Assembly: GCF_003947415.1 (NCBI RefSeq)
Contig: NZ_QHKL01000007.1
Coordinates: 124,001-188,000 of the forward strand
Direction of reading: 5' to 3'
DNA length: 64,000 nucleotides
Origin: Amycolatopsis sp. WAC 01376
Lineage (GTDB): Bacteria > Actinomycetota > Actinomycetes > Mycobacteriales > Pseudonocardiaceae
In this document: piece after piece, positions 28,073 to 39,135 of the stretch
Layout: every line of letters starts with the position of its first letter
How positions within the stretch are numbered: the first letter of the stretch is position 1
The notes under the pieces: generated by a model
What the model was told of the DNA's origin: nothing
The model's input: the letters and a program-made list of their open reading frames with translations, nothing else
Databases searched by the model: none
Translations under genes and position numbers: made by a program

Positions 28073-28471
28073 TCAGAATCCGTACTCGGCGCGACGGCGG
28101 ACCATGGCGGCGAGCATCGCGGGCACCATCAGCACGTGCCCGGCCGTCATCAACGTCGACCCGGACACCAGGCCGGTCCAGTAGAACGGCATGAACAGCA
28201 GGTACGGCACGTACATCGCGGCCGACATCTCCGCGATCGACGCCCAGCCGTGGCGCCGGATCCGCATCCACAGCGCCATGCCGAGCGACATGTTCGTCGC
28301 CATCACCAGCGCACTCGCGGTCACGTTCCCGGCGAGGCCGGGCCACAGGAACGACCAGACCGGTTCGAGGACGATCATCCCCGCCACCATCGCGAGAAGC
28401 ATCTCCACGGCGTGGCGGGTGAAGTGCAGGATGGCCTGCTTGCGGGTCTTGGGTTCTGTCGTGTGGTTCAT
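28073..28471 (-). CDS. four-helix membrane protein of unknown function
   Basis: This 132-residue protein has a short polar N terminus (MNHTTEPKTRKQ) and four predicted helices, with MALWMRIRRHGWASIAEMSAAMYVPY between helices 2 and 3. GAGGGA lies 5 bases before the ATG. It sits between the response-regulator gene (98 bases upstream) and the DJ-1-like gene (2-base gap), so it is probably in one transcript with the latter. I do not recognise the family; similar short proteins occur beside DJ-1-like genes in actinobacteria. Confidence 0.75.
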   Translation of the reverse strand: MNHTTEPKTRKQAILHFTRHAVEMLLAMVAGMIVLEPVWSFLWPGLAGNVTASALVMATNMSLGMALWMRIRRHGWASIAEMSAAMYVPYLLFMPFYWTGLVSGSTLMTAGHVLMVPAMLAAMVRRRAEYGF

Positions 28472-28569
28472 TCCGGCTCCCTCGATCGGTGCGACGGGAG
28501 CAATGTTCGGCCGCGGCGGGGCACGAGGGCAGGTGCCGGAAGTCATGCGTGAGGTCATGTGACCGGGGT

Positions 28570-29217
28570 TCAGAACAGGCCGAGTTCCCTCGCGCGCAGG
28601 GCGGCCTGGGTCCGGTCCCGCACCTGGAGCTTGGACAGGACACTCGTCACGAGGTTCTTCACCGTTCCCTCGGCGAGGAACAGCGCCTTGGCGATCTCCC
28701 GGTTGCTGCGGCCGTCGGCGAGGAGCCGGACCACCTCCAGCTCCCGCTCGGAAAGCGGCGTCATCAATGGCTGGGCCCGCGGTGTCTCGGCGGGTAGCCG
28801 CGCCACCCTGGCGACGAGCTTCGCCGCGACCGACGGCTGCAGCACCGACTCGCCCCGTTCGGCCGCGACCAGCGCTTCGACCAGCTGCGTCGACGAGACG
28901 TCTTTGAGCAGATAGCCGACGGCGCCCGCTCGGAGCGCGGCGAACACGTCCTCGTCGTCGTCGAAGGTGGTCAGAGCGAGGACACGTACGCCGGGCTGCT
29001 CGGCCCGAAGCCGAGCGGTGGCCGCGATCCCGTCCAGCACCGGCATCCGCAGATCCATCAGCGCGACGTCGGGACGGAGTTCGGCGCACAGCCGGACAGC
29101 CTGCTCGCCGTCGGCCGCCTCGCCGACGACTTCGATCCCCGGCTGGACTTCCAGCAGGGTCGCCAACGCTTCGCGGAACAACGCCTGGTCGTCGACGATC
29201 AGCACGCGGACGCTCAT
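28570..29217 (-). CDS. NarL/LuxR-type response regulator
   Basis: This 215-residue regulator has a receiver domain (residues 1-118) with the phosphoacceptor Asp in DVALMDLRMPVLDG near 54, and a C-terminal LuxR HTH (about 145-210, with LSERELEVVRLLADGRSNREIAKALFLAEGTVKNLV). Its ATG overlaps the kinase stop by 4 bases. The kinase would phosphorylate it. Likely targets are the two membrane-protein genes immediately downstream and itself. Confidence 0.95.
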   Translation of the reverse strand: MSVRVLIVDDQALFREALATLLEVQPGIEVVGEAADGEQAVRLCAELRPDVALMDLRMPVLDGIAATARLRAEQPGVRVLALTTFDDDEDVFAALRAGAVGYLLKDVSSTQLVEALVAAERGESVLQPSVAAKLVARVARLPAETPRAQPLMTPLSERELEVVRLLADGRSNREIAKALFLAEGTVKNLVTSVLSKLQVRDRTQAALRARELGLF

Positions 29218-30323
29218 CCCGGCACCTCCACGGTGAGCGTCAGGCCGTGGCCTTCCGCGGAGTCGATCGAAACCCGGCCGCCGAGCCCGGCGACCCGCTC
29301 GCGGAGCCCTACGAGCCCGAAACCCTTGTCCGGCGGGGGTTCCCCGGCGATTCCGAGACCGTCGTCGCGGATCTCGAGCCGGACTCGATCGGCCTCGGCG
29401 TAGTCGAGCACCACGGTCGCGGCCTTGGCACGCGCGTGCTTGTGCACGTTGGTCAATCCCTCCTGGGCCGCCCGGAACAGCGATTCCTCAACCTCGGCAC
29501 GGGTTTCCCGCGCCGCGCCCTTGACCTCGAACCCAGTCGGCACGCCGGCCGCGGAAGCCTCGTCCGTCAGTGCCCGCAACACTTCCGCGAGCGGTTCGGA
29601 GCGCGGTTCCCGCAGTGCGGAGACCGACCGGCGGACCTCCGCCAGCGCCTCCCGCGACTGGTCCTGTGCTTTGGCGAGCATCCCGTCGACCCGTTCGGTG
29701 TCGCCGGTGCCGATCACCGCGCGGGCGGCCTGCAGCATCATCTGCACGACCGTGAGGTGATGACCGAGCCCGTCGTGGATATCGCGCGCGAGCCGGTTGC
29801 GTTCCTGGATCGTGGCGAGCTGTTCGGCCTGCGCGGCTTGGTCGCGAAGACGTTCGTGCACCTCGGCCAGCTCCTCCCGCGCCCGCTTCTCCCGAACGAC
29901 GAGTTCGGTGACCACGGCCGCGAAGATCATGACCGCCAGCGTCCCGAGCCCTTCACGGAGCCCGTCCATCGGCGCCATCGGCAGATGGATCAGCGGGATC
30001 AGCACCGCCACCCCGAAAGCCACGGGCAGCGGCAGCAGCAACACGGTGTGGCTGACAAGGACCACGAGAAGCAGGACGGACCCGACGGCGGCGCCCGAAA
30101 GCGAGAACAGGGTGAAGCCGAGCGGTAACTGAACGCAGACATACGCGATCGCCCACGCACGTCCGTGCTTCTGGACCCAAGGGAAGCCGATGACCGCGAT
30201 CGCCGCGTAGACCAGCCCGGCGACGAGCGTCGGGAGCACGAGCGTCTCGTACTTGGCCGAGCCGAGGGGCAACGTCACGTACGCGACGAGGGTCAGCACA
30301 GCCAAGGCCCGGTTCACGGACAC
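29214..30323 (-). CDS. NarL-type sensor histidine kinase
   Basis: This protein of about 369 residues has five to six N-terminal helices (to about residue 145), a HisKA_3 dimerisation helix with the phospho-His in RLARDIHDGLGHHL near 185, and a HATPase domain ending in LEIRDDGLGIAG and KGFGLVGLRERVAGLGG. No extracytoplasmic loop of size is visible, so it may sense a membrane signal. The start is uncertain: no Shine-Dalgarno sequence is seen, and I chose the GTG before SVNRALAVL. It is coupled to the response-regulator gene. Confidence 0.9.
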   Translation of the reverse strand: MSVNRALAVLTLVAYVTLPLGSAKYETLVLPTLVAGLVYAAIAVIGFPWVQKHGRAWAIAYVCVQLPLGFTLFSLSGAAVGSVLLLVVLVSHTVLLLPLPVAFGVAVLIPLIHLPMAPMDGLREGLGTLAVMIFAAVVTELVVREKRAREELAEVHERLRDQAAQAEQLATIQERNRLARDIHDGLGHHLTVVQMMLQAARAVIGTGDTERVDGMLAKAQDQSREALAEVRRSVSALREPRSEPLAEVLRALTDEASAAGVPTGFEVKGAARETRAEVEESLFRAAQEGLTNVHKHARAKAATVVLDYAEADRVRLEIRDDGLGIAGEPPPDKGFGLVGLRERVAGLGGRVSIDSAEGHGLTLTVEVPG

Positions 30324-30360
30324 ACAATGCTCGACTGCGCGTAGTCGTCGCAAGCGACTC

Positions 30361-30426
30361 CCGCAATTAGTCCTCTGGATGCGGTGGTTGCGCGTGCAAG
30401 GACCGCATCCAGAGGACCCATTGCGG
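30361..30426. repeat. long palindrome upstream of the histidine kinase gene
   Basis: The arms GTCCTCTGGATGCGGT and ACCGCATCCAGAGGAC are perfect, and outer arms CCGCAAT and ATTGCGG extend the stem. It lies 38 bases before the kinase start, in a 378-base region without genes. It also contains a short TGAAGGGGTCCTTCA hairpin near 30471. Confidence 0.7.
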
Positions 30427-30536
30427 CAGGGCGGGGGCTGGCGACCTGGCGTGAGCGCCTGGTGAAGTACATGAAGGGGTCCTTCACGGAGCTAGACACC
30501 TCCTTGACTGTCCATTCGGGACATTTTCGAGATGGC

Positions 30537-30605
30537 AATGCCCGATTTAAGGCATTTGCACTGACCCCCACGTGGAACCGCCCACCTTGGCGCAAATCGG
30601 GCATT
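30537..30605. repeat. inverted repeat with 45-base loop, intergenic
   Basis: AATGCCCGATTT and AAATCGGGCATT form a perfect 12-bp pair around a 45-base interior. No gene or known motif was seen inside. Confidence 0.5.
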
Positions 30606-30673
30606 CAGCTGGAGGATAAAGTCCTCTGTGGACACTCGGGCCCCGTCGACCCAAAGCGCCGCGTGCTCAGGCG

Positions 30674-30701
30674 CCCCGCAATCAGTCACCTGCTTGCGGG
30701 G
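30674..30701 (-). terminator. terminator hairpin of the lacI-type gene
   Basis: CCCCGCAA and TTGCGGGG pair perfectly around 12 bases and abut the stop codon of the minus-strand regulator gene. Confidence 0.55.
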
Positions 30702-31700
30702 TCAGGTGATCGTGCTGTTCCGGATCTCCAGCGAGAACGGCGTCTGGACGTCTTCCGGTTCGAGGTCGCTCCCGCCCGCGATACGCCGCCGCAGCAGATC
30801 GACCGCCGCCCGCGCGATCGCCGCCTTGTCCGGCGCGATCGTCGTGAGCGAGGGCAGGCTGTACGCGCTTTCCTCGTTGTTGTCGAAGCCGACGATCGCC
30901 ATGTCCGACGGCACCTGGACGCCGCGTTCGGCCGCGGCGCGAAGGGCGCCGATGGCGAGAAGGTCGTTGAAGCAGAAGACGGCGTCGGGCGGTTCCGGCA
31001 GCGCGAGGAGATGTGCCATCGCCTCGGCGCCGTTGGCGCGGTGGTAGCGCAGAGCGGGCAGGACGAGTTCCGGAATGGGCGTGAGCCCGGCCTCTTCGAG
31101 CGCGGAGTGGTAGCCCTCCAGCCGTTGCGCGGCCGTGTGGCGCTGCGGATGCGCGCCGATCGCGGCGATCCGGCGGCGGCCGAGTGAGATCAGGTGCCGC
31201 ACGGCGATCCGGGCGGCCTGGACGTTGTCGATGCCGACGTGGTCTATCGGGACGTCGACGACGTGCTCGCCGAGCATCACCAGCGGGACGCCTGGCGCCA
31301 GGTCTTCGAAGTCGTTGGTGTGCAAAGCTTCCGGGCTGATGATCGCGCCGTCGATCAGATGCGGTCCCAGCGCGGACAGGGCGTTGCGCTCCCGCTCCCT
31401 GGTGCCGAGGGTCTGTTCGATGAGGACGTTCCACTCGTGTTCTTGCGCCGCCTGCAGCACCAGCCCCGCCAGTTCGCCGAAGTACGGGATGCTCAACTCG
31501 GGCAGCATCAGCCCGAGGAACCCGGTGCGGCCGCGACGGAGGTTGCGGGCACCGAGGTTGGGCCGGTAGCCGGTCGACGCCAGTGCCTCCTCGACCCGCT
31601 TGCGGTTCTCCGGTTTGACGAAGTCGTAGCCGTTGACCACGTTCGACACGGTCTTGACCGAGACGCCCGCCAGCTTGGCGACGTCCTTGAGCGTGGCCAC
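30702..31700 (-). CDS. LacI family regulator of the sugar locus
   Basis: This 332-residue repressor begins with the LacI HTH (ATLKDVAKLAGVSVKTVSNVVNG, residues 2-24, then the hinge NRKRVEEALASTGYRPN) and carries a periplasmic-binding-like sensor domain (about 60-330). The GTG at VATLKDV is chosen over the longer reading because GGGAGCGAG precedes it and family members start there. It is divergent from the sugar ABC operon, and a 27-bp palindrome lies between them. It should repress the transporter and GH2 genes until a sugar binds. Confidence 0.95.
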   Translation of the reverse strand: MATLKDVAKLAGVSVKTVSNVVNGYDFVKPENRKRVEEALASTGYRPNLGARNLRRGRTGFLGLMLPELSIPYFGELAGLVLQAAQEHEWNVLIEQTLGTRERERNALSALGPHLIDGAIISPEALHTNDFEDLAPGVPLVMLGEHVVDVPIDHVGIDNVQAARIAVRHLISLGRRRIAAIGAHPQRHTAAQRLEGYHSALEEAGLTPIPELVLPALRYHRANGAEAMAHLLALPEPPDAVFCFNDLLAIGALRAAAERGVQVPSDMAIVGFDNNEESAYSLPSLTTIAPDKAAIARAAVDLLRRRIAGGSDLEPEDVQTPFSLEIRNSTIT

Positions 31701-31763
31701 CCTCGCTCCCCTCTGCAGTGCTCCGGCACAGATCCGGCACAGCCTAGCCGCGCGAACGGCGGA

Positions 31764-31790
31764 TTTACAACGTTGTACCAACGATGTAAA
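31764..31790. promoter_or_regulatory. LacI-type operator
   Basis: The 27-bp palindrome has the arms TTTACAACGTTG and CAACGATGTAAA around TAC, with one mismatch per arm. It contains the smaller perfect palindrome ACAACGTTGT. The place between the divergent regulator and transporter genes and the CAACG half-sites fit a LacI-family operator. Confidence 0.75.
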
Positions 31791-31861
31791 TCTGGCATCG
31801 TCCTAATGAGTGACATGGGTCACCGCAGACCCCTGTGCTCGACTTCCCCGAGGAGCGATCG

Positions 31862-32929
31862 ATGTCCCTGCCCATCCGCCGCACCCTGCTCCTGGTGACC
31901 GGCCTCGCGCTCGCGCTGACGGCCTGCACCAGTCGCGAGACCCAGCAATCCGCCCCGTCGGGGGCGGGACCGGCCGCTTCGGCGGCGCCGAACCAGGCCG
32001 CGGGGCCGGGATGCGCCCGCGAGAAGGTCGGCTATCCGCAGGTGGACGTGAAGAACGCGGTCATCGGCTTCTCCCAGTCGGAGAAGGAGGCGAATCCGTT
32101 CCGCATCGCCGAAACGCAGTCCATCAAGGACGAAGCGACGAAACTCGGTGTCCCGGCCGACAAACTCCTGGTCACCAACGCGCAGAGCGATCTCAACAAA
32201 CAGGTCAGCGACATCAAGTCGTTGCTGGACCGGGGCGCGCAGCTGCTCATCGTGGCCCCGCTGAACTCCGACGGCCTTCAGCCCGCCCTCGACGCGGCGA
32301 AGGCCAAGAAGGTCCCGGTCATCACGATCGACCGCAAGGTGACCTCGCAGCCGTGCTCCGACTACCTGACCTTCATCGGCTCCAACTTCGTCGAGCAGGG
32401 CAAGCGCGCGGCGCAGGAGATGGTGAAGGCGACCGGCGGCACCGGCAAGGTCGCGATCCTGCTCGGCGCGTCCGGCAACAACGTGACCACCGACCGCACC
32501 AAGGGTTTCAAGGACGAGATCGCCTCGACCACGGGCATCCAGATCGTCGCCGAGCAGACCGGTGAGTTCGACCGGTCCAAGGGGCAGGCCGTCATGGAGC
32601 AGCTGATCCAGAGCAACCCCGAGATCACCGCCGTCTACGCCGAGAACGACGAGATGGGCATCGGCGCGGTCACCGCGCTCAAAGCCGCCGGCAAGACGCC
32701 GGGCAAGGACGTCAAGATCGTCTCGATCGACGGCACCCGCAACGCGGTCCAGCTCCTCGCCGACGGCAGCTACAACGCGGTGATCGAGTCCAACCCGCGC
32801 TTCGGCCCGCTCGCCTTCTCGACGCTGCAGGATTTCGCCGCCGGCAAGGAGATCCCGCCGACCGTGGTGATCTCCGACGACCAGTACGACTCGGCGAACG
32901 CGGCGCAGAAGCTCGGGAACGCGTACTGA
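31862..32929 (+). CDS. sugar ABC transporter substrate-binding lipoprotein (YtfQ-like)
   Basis: This 355-residue binding protein starts with a signal and lipobox (LALTAC, Cys22), then a low-complexity linker to about residue 52, then a type I periplasmic-binding fold. GFSQSEKEANPFRIAETQSIK, LIVAPLNSDGLQPALDAAK, TGEFDRSKGQAVMEQLIQ and YAENDEMGIGAVTALKAAG closely follow the E. coli galactofuranose-binding protein YtfQ, more than ribose-binding RbsB. It is anchored outside the membrane and delivers the sugar to the two permeases. GAGGAG precedes the ATG. Confidence 0.9.
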   Translation: MSLPIRRTLLLVTGLALALTACTSRETQQSAPSGAGPAASAAPNQAAGPGCAREKVGYPQVDVKNAVIGFSQSEKEANPFRIAETQSIKDEATKLGVPADKLLVTNAQSDLNKQVSDIKSLLDRGAQLLIVAPLNSDGLQPALDAAKAKKVPVITIDRKVTSQPCSDYLTFIGSNFVEQGKRAAQEMVKATGGTGKVAILLGASGNNVTTDRTKGFKDEIASTTGIQIVAEQTGEFDRSKGQAVMEQLIQSNPEITAVYAENDEMGIGAVTALKAAGKTPGKDVKIVSIDGTRNAVQLLADGSYNAVIESNPRFGPLAFSTLQDFAAGKEIPPTVVISDDQYDSANAAQKLGNAY

Positions 32930-32931
32930 CG

Positions 32932-34402
<1,471 letters not shown>

Positions 34403-34410
<8 letters not shown>

Positions 34411-35401
34411 TACCCAGCGAAGAACGGAGGAACCGGGGCCCACCATGACGGATACGGCGAAACCGGTGGACCGGACCCGGTTGGCGCGGTGGCTGCAGGA
34501 GTACGGCGTGTACGTCGCCGTCGTCGCGCTGGTGCTGTTCAACGTCGCGTTCACGGCGAACTTCCTGACCGTCGGAAACTTCCGCACCCAGCTCATCCAG
34601 GCCGCACCGGTGCTGGTGGTCGCGCTCGGGATGGCGCTGGTGATCGGCACCGAGGGCGTCGACCTGTCGGTGGGCGCGGTGATGGCGCTGTCGGCCGCGC
34701 TCGTCCCGCTGTACCTCGGCTACGGGACGCTGCCCGCGGTCGCCATCGCCCTTGCGGCCGGGTTGGCGGCGGGAGCGTTCAACGGTGTTCTCGTGGCCAG
34801 AGTCGGGATCCAGCCGATCGTGGCGACACTCGCCTTACTGGTCGGGGGACGCGGCCTCGCGCTGGTGCTCGCCGACGGTCAGCTCATCCAGTTGCACGAC
34901 GAGACGTTCCTCGCGCTCGGCAACGGCGAGGTGCTAGGGATCCCGGTGAGCGTGCTCATCGCGGCTGTCCTGGCGGTGCTGGTGGCGGCGCTGGTCGGGA
35001 AGACGGCGTTCGGCAGGCGGCTGGTCGCGATCGGCGGCAACCGGCGGGCCAGTGTGCTCGCCGGGCTGCCGGTCAACCGCGTCCTCATCGGCGTGTACGC
35101 GATCTGCGGGCTGCTCGCGGCGCTGGCCGGGGTGCTTTCGACGGCGCGGCTCGGCGCCGGCGATCCCGCGGACGCCGGGTTGCTGATGGAACTGTCCGCG
35201 ATCACCGCGGTCGTGGTCGGCGGTACCCCGCTGACCGGCGGCCGTGTCCGCATCCTCGGCACGGTGATGGGGGTGCTGCTCATGCAGCTCGTCCGCGCCA
35301 CGCTCATCAAGCACAACCTGCCGGATTCGACCGCGCAGATGATCCAGGCCGCGATCATCGTCGTCGCGGTGTACGTCGCACGGGAACGGAGCAGCCGATG
35401 A
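34403..35401 (+). CDS. sugar ABC transporter permease 1 (YtfT-like)
   Basis: This 332-residue BPD_transp_2 permease has about 9 to 10 helices, with GMALVIGTEGVDLSVGAVMALSAAL near residue 75 and the C-terminal VVVGGTPLTGGRVRILGTVMG. The first ATG overlaps the ATPase stop; an internal ATG 14 codons later, after CGGAGG, may be used instead. Two different permeases in one operon are typical of the YtfT/YjfF transporter rather than of ribose systems. Confidence 0.9.
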
Positions 35402-36390
35402 CCGCGGCGCCCACGATGGCCGCTCAGGACTCCACCCGGCGCGAGCTGATGACCGGAGTGCTGCAGAAACAAGGCGCGGCGATCGCGCTGGTGCTCATGG
35501 TCGCCGTCGCGTGGCTGCTGTTCCCGCGCTTCGGCAGCTTGGACAACCTGCGTGACATCGCGTTGCAGAGTTCGTTCCTCGCGATCATCGCGCTCGGCAT
35601 GACTTTCGTGATCATCACCGGCGGGATCGACCTGTCGGTGGGCTCGGTCTACGCGCTCGGCGGGGTCCTCGCCGCCTACGGGTCGCAATGGGGTTTCCTC
35701 GTGGCACTGTTGCTGCCGCTGGCGGTGTGCGGGCTGATCGGGTTGATCAACGGGCTGCTCGTCGCGAAGACCGGGATGGCTCCGTTCATCGTCACACTGG
35801 CGTCACTGCTGTTCGCCCGCGGCCTGCTGCTCGCGATCACCAGCGAGGGCGCGACGACGTACAAGATCCCGGAGGGCGAGGCGTTCGTCGAGCTCGGCCG
35901 CGGCACGATGTTCGGCTTCGGCTACCCGGTGTTCATCGCGGCCGCGTTGTGCCTGATCGGCGGGCTCGTGCTGCGGCGGACCCGGTTCGGGCAGTCGGTG
36001 TTCGCCACCGGCGGCTCGGAGCAGTCCGCGAAGCTGATGGGACTGCCGGTGGCGCGCACCAAGGTCACCGTCTACGTGATGAGCGGCGTCCTTTCCGGGC
36101 TCGCGGGCGCGCTCACCGCGGCTTACCTGCAGTCCGGCGTCACGGTGATCGGGGTCGGCCTCGAACTGGACGCGATCTCCGTCGTCGTCATCGGGGGCAC
36201 CCTCCTGACCGGCGGAATGGGCTCGATTCTCGGAACTGTCATCGGGGTAGGCATCCGAACGGTCATCCAGAACGTAATCAACCAGATAGGAACTCTCGAC
36301 AGCAACTACCAGTCGGTGGTCAGCGGTGCGTTCCTGCTGGTGGTCGTTGTTCTGCAGCGGTCGCTCGCCCGCACGACCGCCCGGAGATAG
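35398..36390 (+). CDS. sugar ABC transporter permease 2 (YjfF-like)
   Basis: This 330-residue BPD_transp_2 permease has the same core motif (GMTFVIITGGIDLSVGSVYALGGVLAA near residue 63) and ends with VVIGGTLLTGGMGSILGTVIGV. Its ATG overlaps the stop of permease 1 (ATGA), so the two are translationally coupled and probably form a heterodimeric channel. The secreted glycosidase gene starts 10 bases after its stop. Confidence 0.92.
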   Translation: MTAAPTMAAQDSTRRELMTGVLQKQGAAIALVLMVAVAWLLFPRFGSLDNLRDIALQSSFLAIIALGMTFVIITGGIDLSVGSVYALGGVLAAYGSQWGFLVALLLPLAVCGLIGLINGLLVAKTGMAPFIVTLASLLFARGLLLAITSEGATTYKIPEGEAFVELGRGTMFGFGYPVFIAAALCLIGGLVLRRTRFGQSVFATGGSEQSAKLMGLPVARTKVTVYVMSGVLSGLAGALTAAYLQSGVTVIGVGLELDAISVVVIGGTLLTGGMGSILGTVIGVGIRTVIQNVINQIGTLDSNYQSVVSGAFLLVVVVLQRSLARTTARR

Positions 36391-36399
36391 GGAGATCGC

Positions 36400-39123
36400 A
36401 TGCACCGAAGAACCGCGCGCGTCCTGAGCGTCGTGGCCGGTCTGCTGGCCGCCGCGACGACACTCGTGCCCGTCGCCCAAGCCGCCCCCGTCCCACTTCC
36501 CACCCCGTGGACGGATCAGGTCTCGCCGTCGAACGCGCTGCCCGAGTACCCGCGTCCGCAACTGGTGCGCTCCGAATGGCTCAACCTCAACGGGACCTGG
36601 GGCTTCACCGGCGCGCCGAATCTGAACTCGCCACCGATCGGCAGGCCGCTGAGCGAGAACGTCCTGGTGCCGTACCCGATCGAGTCGATGCTTTCGGGGA
36701 TCAAACGGCATGAGGACAACATGTTCTACCGCCGTACGTTCTCCGTTCCGTCCACTTGGGACGGTCGACGGGTGAAGCTCAACTTCGGCGCGGTCACCTG
36801 GGAGACCAGGGTCTGGGTCAACGGGACTTCGATCGGAGGCCACACCGGCGGTTTCGACGCGTTCTCGTTCGACATCACCCCGGCGCTCAAGGCGGGGGAG
36901 AACGAGATCGTCGTCGGCGTCGCGTCGCCGGTCGACGGCAGCCGGTACCCGGTCGGGAAGCAGCGGAAGACCCCCGGCGGCATCTTCTACACGGCGGCGT
37001 CGGGCATCTGGCAGACCGTCTGGCTGGAACCGGTCCGAGCCGAGCACATCACCCGGCTCGACACCACTCCCGACGTGCCCGGTGGTGCGCTCGACCTCGT
37101 CGTCCAGGGCACTGCCGGGCAGCAGGCGACCGCGGAAGTCCTTTCGGGCGGTCAAGTGGTCGGTACCGCGAGCGGGGTGGTGGGCTCGCACATCCGGGTC
37201 CCCGTGCCGAACGCGCGGTTGTGGTCACCGGACGACCCGTTCCTCTACGACCTGCGCGTGCGGCTGCCGGGAGGCGACGCCGTCACCGGGTACTTCGGGA
37301 TGCGGTCGCTGGGCAAGGCGATGGTCGGCGGCGTGATGCGGCCGCTGTTGAACGGCAAGTTCGTCTTCCAGCTCGGCACGCTCGACCAGGGATACTGGCC
37401 GGACGGCATCTACACCGCGCCGACCGACGAAGCACTGCGGTTCGACCTCGAACGCCAGAAGGCGCTGGGCTTCAACATGGTCCGCAAGCACATCAAGGTC
37501 GAACCCGCGCGGTGGTTCTACCACGCCGACCGGCTCGGGCTGATGGTCTGGCAGGACATGCCGTCGCTCGACTCGATCGACGAAGTCCCGAACGGGCACA
37601 CGAACTTCGAGTCCGAACTACGGCGCATGATCGAGCAGCACAAGAGCATCACCTCGATCGTGCAGTGGGTCCCGTTCAACGAAGGCTGGGGAGAATACGA
37701 CGCCGGTCGCATCGTGGACCTGGTCCGCTCGATCGACGACACCCGGCTGATCAACCACAACTCCGGATCGAACTGCTGCGTGTCCGATCCGGATCCGGGC
37801 AACGGTGACGTGATCGACGACCACGCGTACCAGATGTCGACCGGGACGAGACAGCCGGACGCGCGGCGGATCGCGGTGCTGGGGGAGTACGGCGGCCTCG
37901 GCAGACAGGTGGCAGGCCACGAATGGGAGCCGGGCAAGGGTTTCGCGTACGGTGCGCTGTACCCGGACGAGACGTCGCTGACGAACCGGTACGTGGAAAT
38001 CACCAAGCAGGTCGGGCGGTTCGTGCACGGCCGCGGGCTTTCCGCGTCGGTCTACACCGAGCCGTACGACGTCGAGAACGAGGTCAACGGCTTCTACACC
38101 TACGACCGCCGCGTGCTGAAGATGACCGAGGCGCGGGTGCGCGAGATCAACCAGAAGGTGCTCGCCATCGCCAAGGGCACGGAGGTGGGCCGGGGCGAAC
38201 TCGTGTCGTTGCGGGTCACCACGGCCGGGTACACGGATCGCTATCTGCGGCACCAGGACGATTTCGTCCGGACAGATGTCCTCGGTGAGGGCAGCGCGGA
38301 CCTGGCCAAGAAGGACGCGACGTTCTGGACCCGGCAAGGGCTGGCCGACGCGTCATGCCTGTCGTTCGAGTCGCGGAACTACCCCGGGCACTTCCTGCGG
38401 CATTCGGCTTCGCGGATCCGCAAGGACGCGAACGACGGCTCGGCCCTGTTCGCCGGGGACGCGACCTTCTGCGCGCGGGAAGGCGTCGGCGGCACGGCAT
38501 TGGAGTCGTTCAACCAGCGTGGCGCGTACCTCCGTCACTATGCCGCGACCGTCTATCTCGCGCGCAGCGGCGGGACGAACCCTTGGGACACGCCGTCGAG
38601 CTTCGCGGCGGACACGACGTGGGCCGCTTCGGTCCCACTCTGGCGCAGCGGTGCCGATCTGCCGCTGGACCAGGCGCGATCATTCAAGGTGACCACACCC
38701 GGCTACACCGACCGCTTCCTGCGGCACCGTGACGGTCTCGCGCGGACGGACGTGGTGAACGCGTCGAGTCCGGCACTGCTGAAGGCGGACGCGACGTTCG
38801 TCGTGCGGCGCGGGCTCGCCGATCCGTCGTGCTACTCGCTGGAGGCGCGCAACTATCCGGGCCAGTTCCTGCGGCACGCGGACTTCCGGGTGCGGCTGGC
38901 CGGAAACGACAACACCGACCTGTTCCGGAAGGACGCGACGTTCTGCGCCCAGCCCGGGACCGGTGGCGTCCGGCTGGCGTCGGTCAACGAACTCGGCACG
39001 AACATGCGGCACTACGCCGAGTACGTCTACGTCGCGGCCAGCGGCGGTGGGCACCCGTTCGACAACCCGGTGTCGTACGACCAGGACGTGACCTGGGCGG
39101 TCTCGGCGGCCTGGGCTCCGTAG
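36400..39123 (+). CDS. secreted GH2 glycoside hydrolase with two CBM42 (AbfB) domains
   Basis: This 907-residue exoenzyme has a signal peptide (about residues 1-29, ending VAQAAP), a GH2 sugar-binding jelly roll (about 40-200, WLNLNGTWGF), an Ig-like domain, and a catalytic barrel with acid/base Glu428 in WVPFNEGWG and nucleophile Glu496 in VLGEYGG. Two AbfB domains follow (about 600-755 and 760-907), each with the repeats GYTDRYLRH/GYTDRFLRH, NYPGHFLRH/NYPGQFLRH and DATFCA. AbfB binds arabinofuranose side chains. GH2 includes beta-galactosidases and galactofuranosidases; with the YtfQ-like importer I favour a furanosidase. A terminator follows. Confidence 0.9.
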   Translation: MHRRTARVLSVVAGLLAAATTLVPVAQAAPVPLPTPWTDQVSPSNALPEYPRPQLVRSEWLNLNGTWGFTGAPNLNSPPIGRPLSENVLVPYPIESMLSGIKRHEDNMFYRRTFSVPSTWDGRRVKLNFGAVTWETRVWVNGTSIGGHTGGFDAFSFDITPALKAGENEIVVGVASPVDGSRYPVGKQRKTPGGIFYTAASGIWQTVWLEPVRAEHITRLDTTPDVPGGALDLVVQGTAGQQATAEVLSGGQVVGTASGVVGSHIRVPVPNARLWSPDDPFLYDLRVRLPGGDAVTGYFGMRSLGKAMVGGVMRPLLNGKFVFQLGTLDQGYWPDGIYTAPTDEALRFDLERQKALGFNMVRKHIKVEPARWFYHADRLGLMVWQDMPSLDSIDEVPNGHTNFESELRRMIEQHKSITSIVQWVPFNEGWGEYDAGRIVDLVRSIDDTRLINHNSGSNCCVSDPDPGNGDVIDDHAYQMSTGTRQPDARRIAVLGEYGGLGRQVAGHEWEPGKGFAYGALYPDETSLTNRYVEITKQVGRFVHGRGLSASVYTEPYDVENEVNGFYTYDRRVLKMTEARVREINQKVLAIAKGTEVGRGELVSLRVTTAGYTDRYLRHQDDFVRTDVLGEGSADLAKKDATFWTRQGLADASCLSFESRNYPGHFLRHSASRIRKDANDGSALFAGDATFCAREGVGGTALESFNQRGAYLRHYAATVYLARSGGTNPWDTPSSFAADTTWAASVPLWRSGADLPLDQARSFKVTTPGYTDRFLRHRDGLARTDVVNASSPALLKADATFVVRRGLADPSCYSLEARNYPGQFLRHADFRVRLAGNDNTDLFRKDATFCAQPGTGGVRLASVNELGTNMRHYAEYVYVAASGGGHPFDNPVSYDQDVTWAVSAAWAP

Positions 39124-39135
39124 CGGGTCTCGTGA

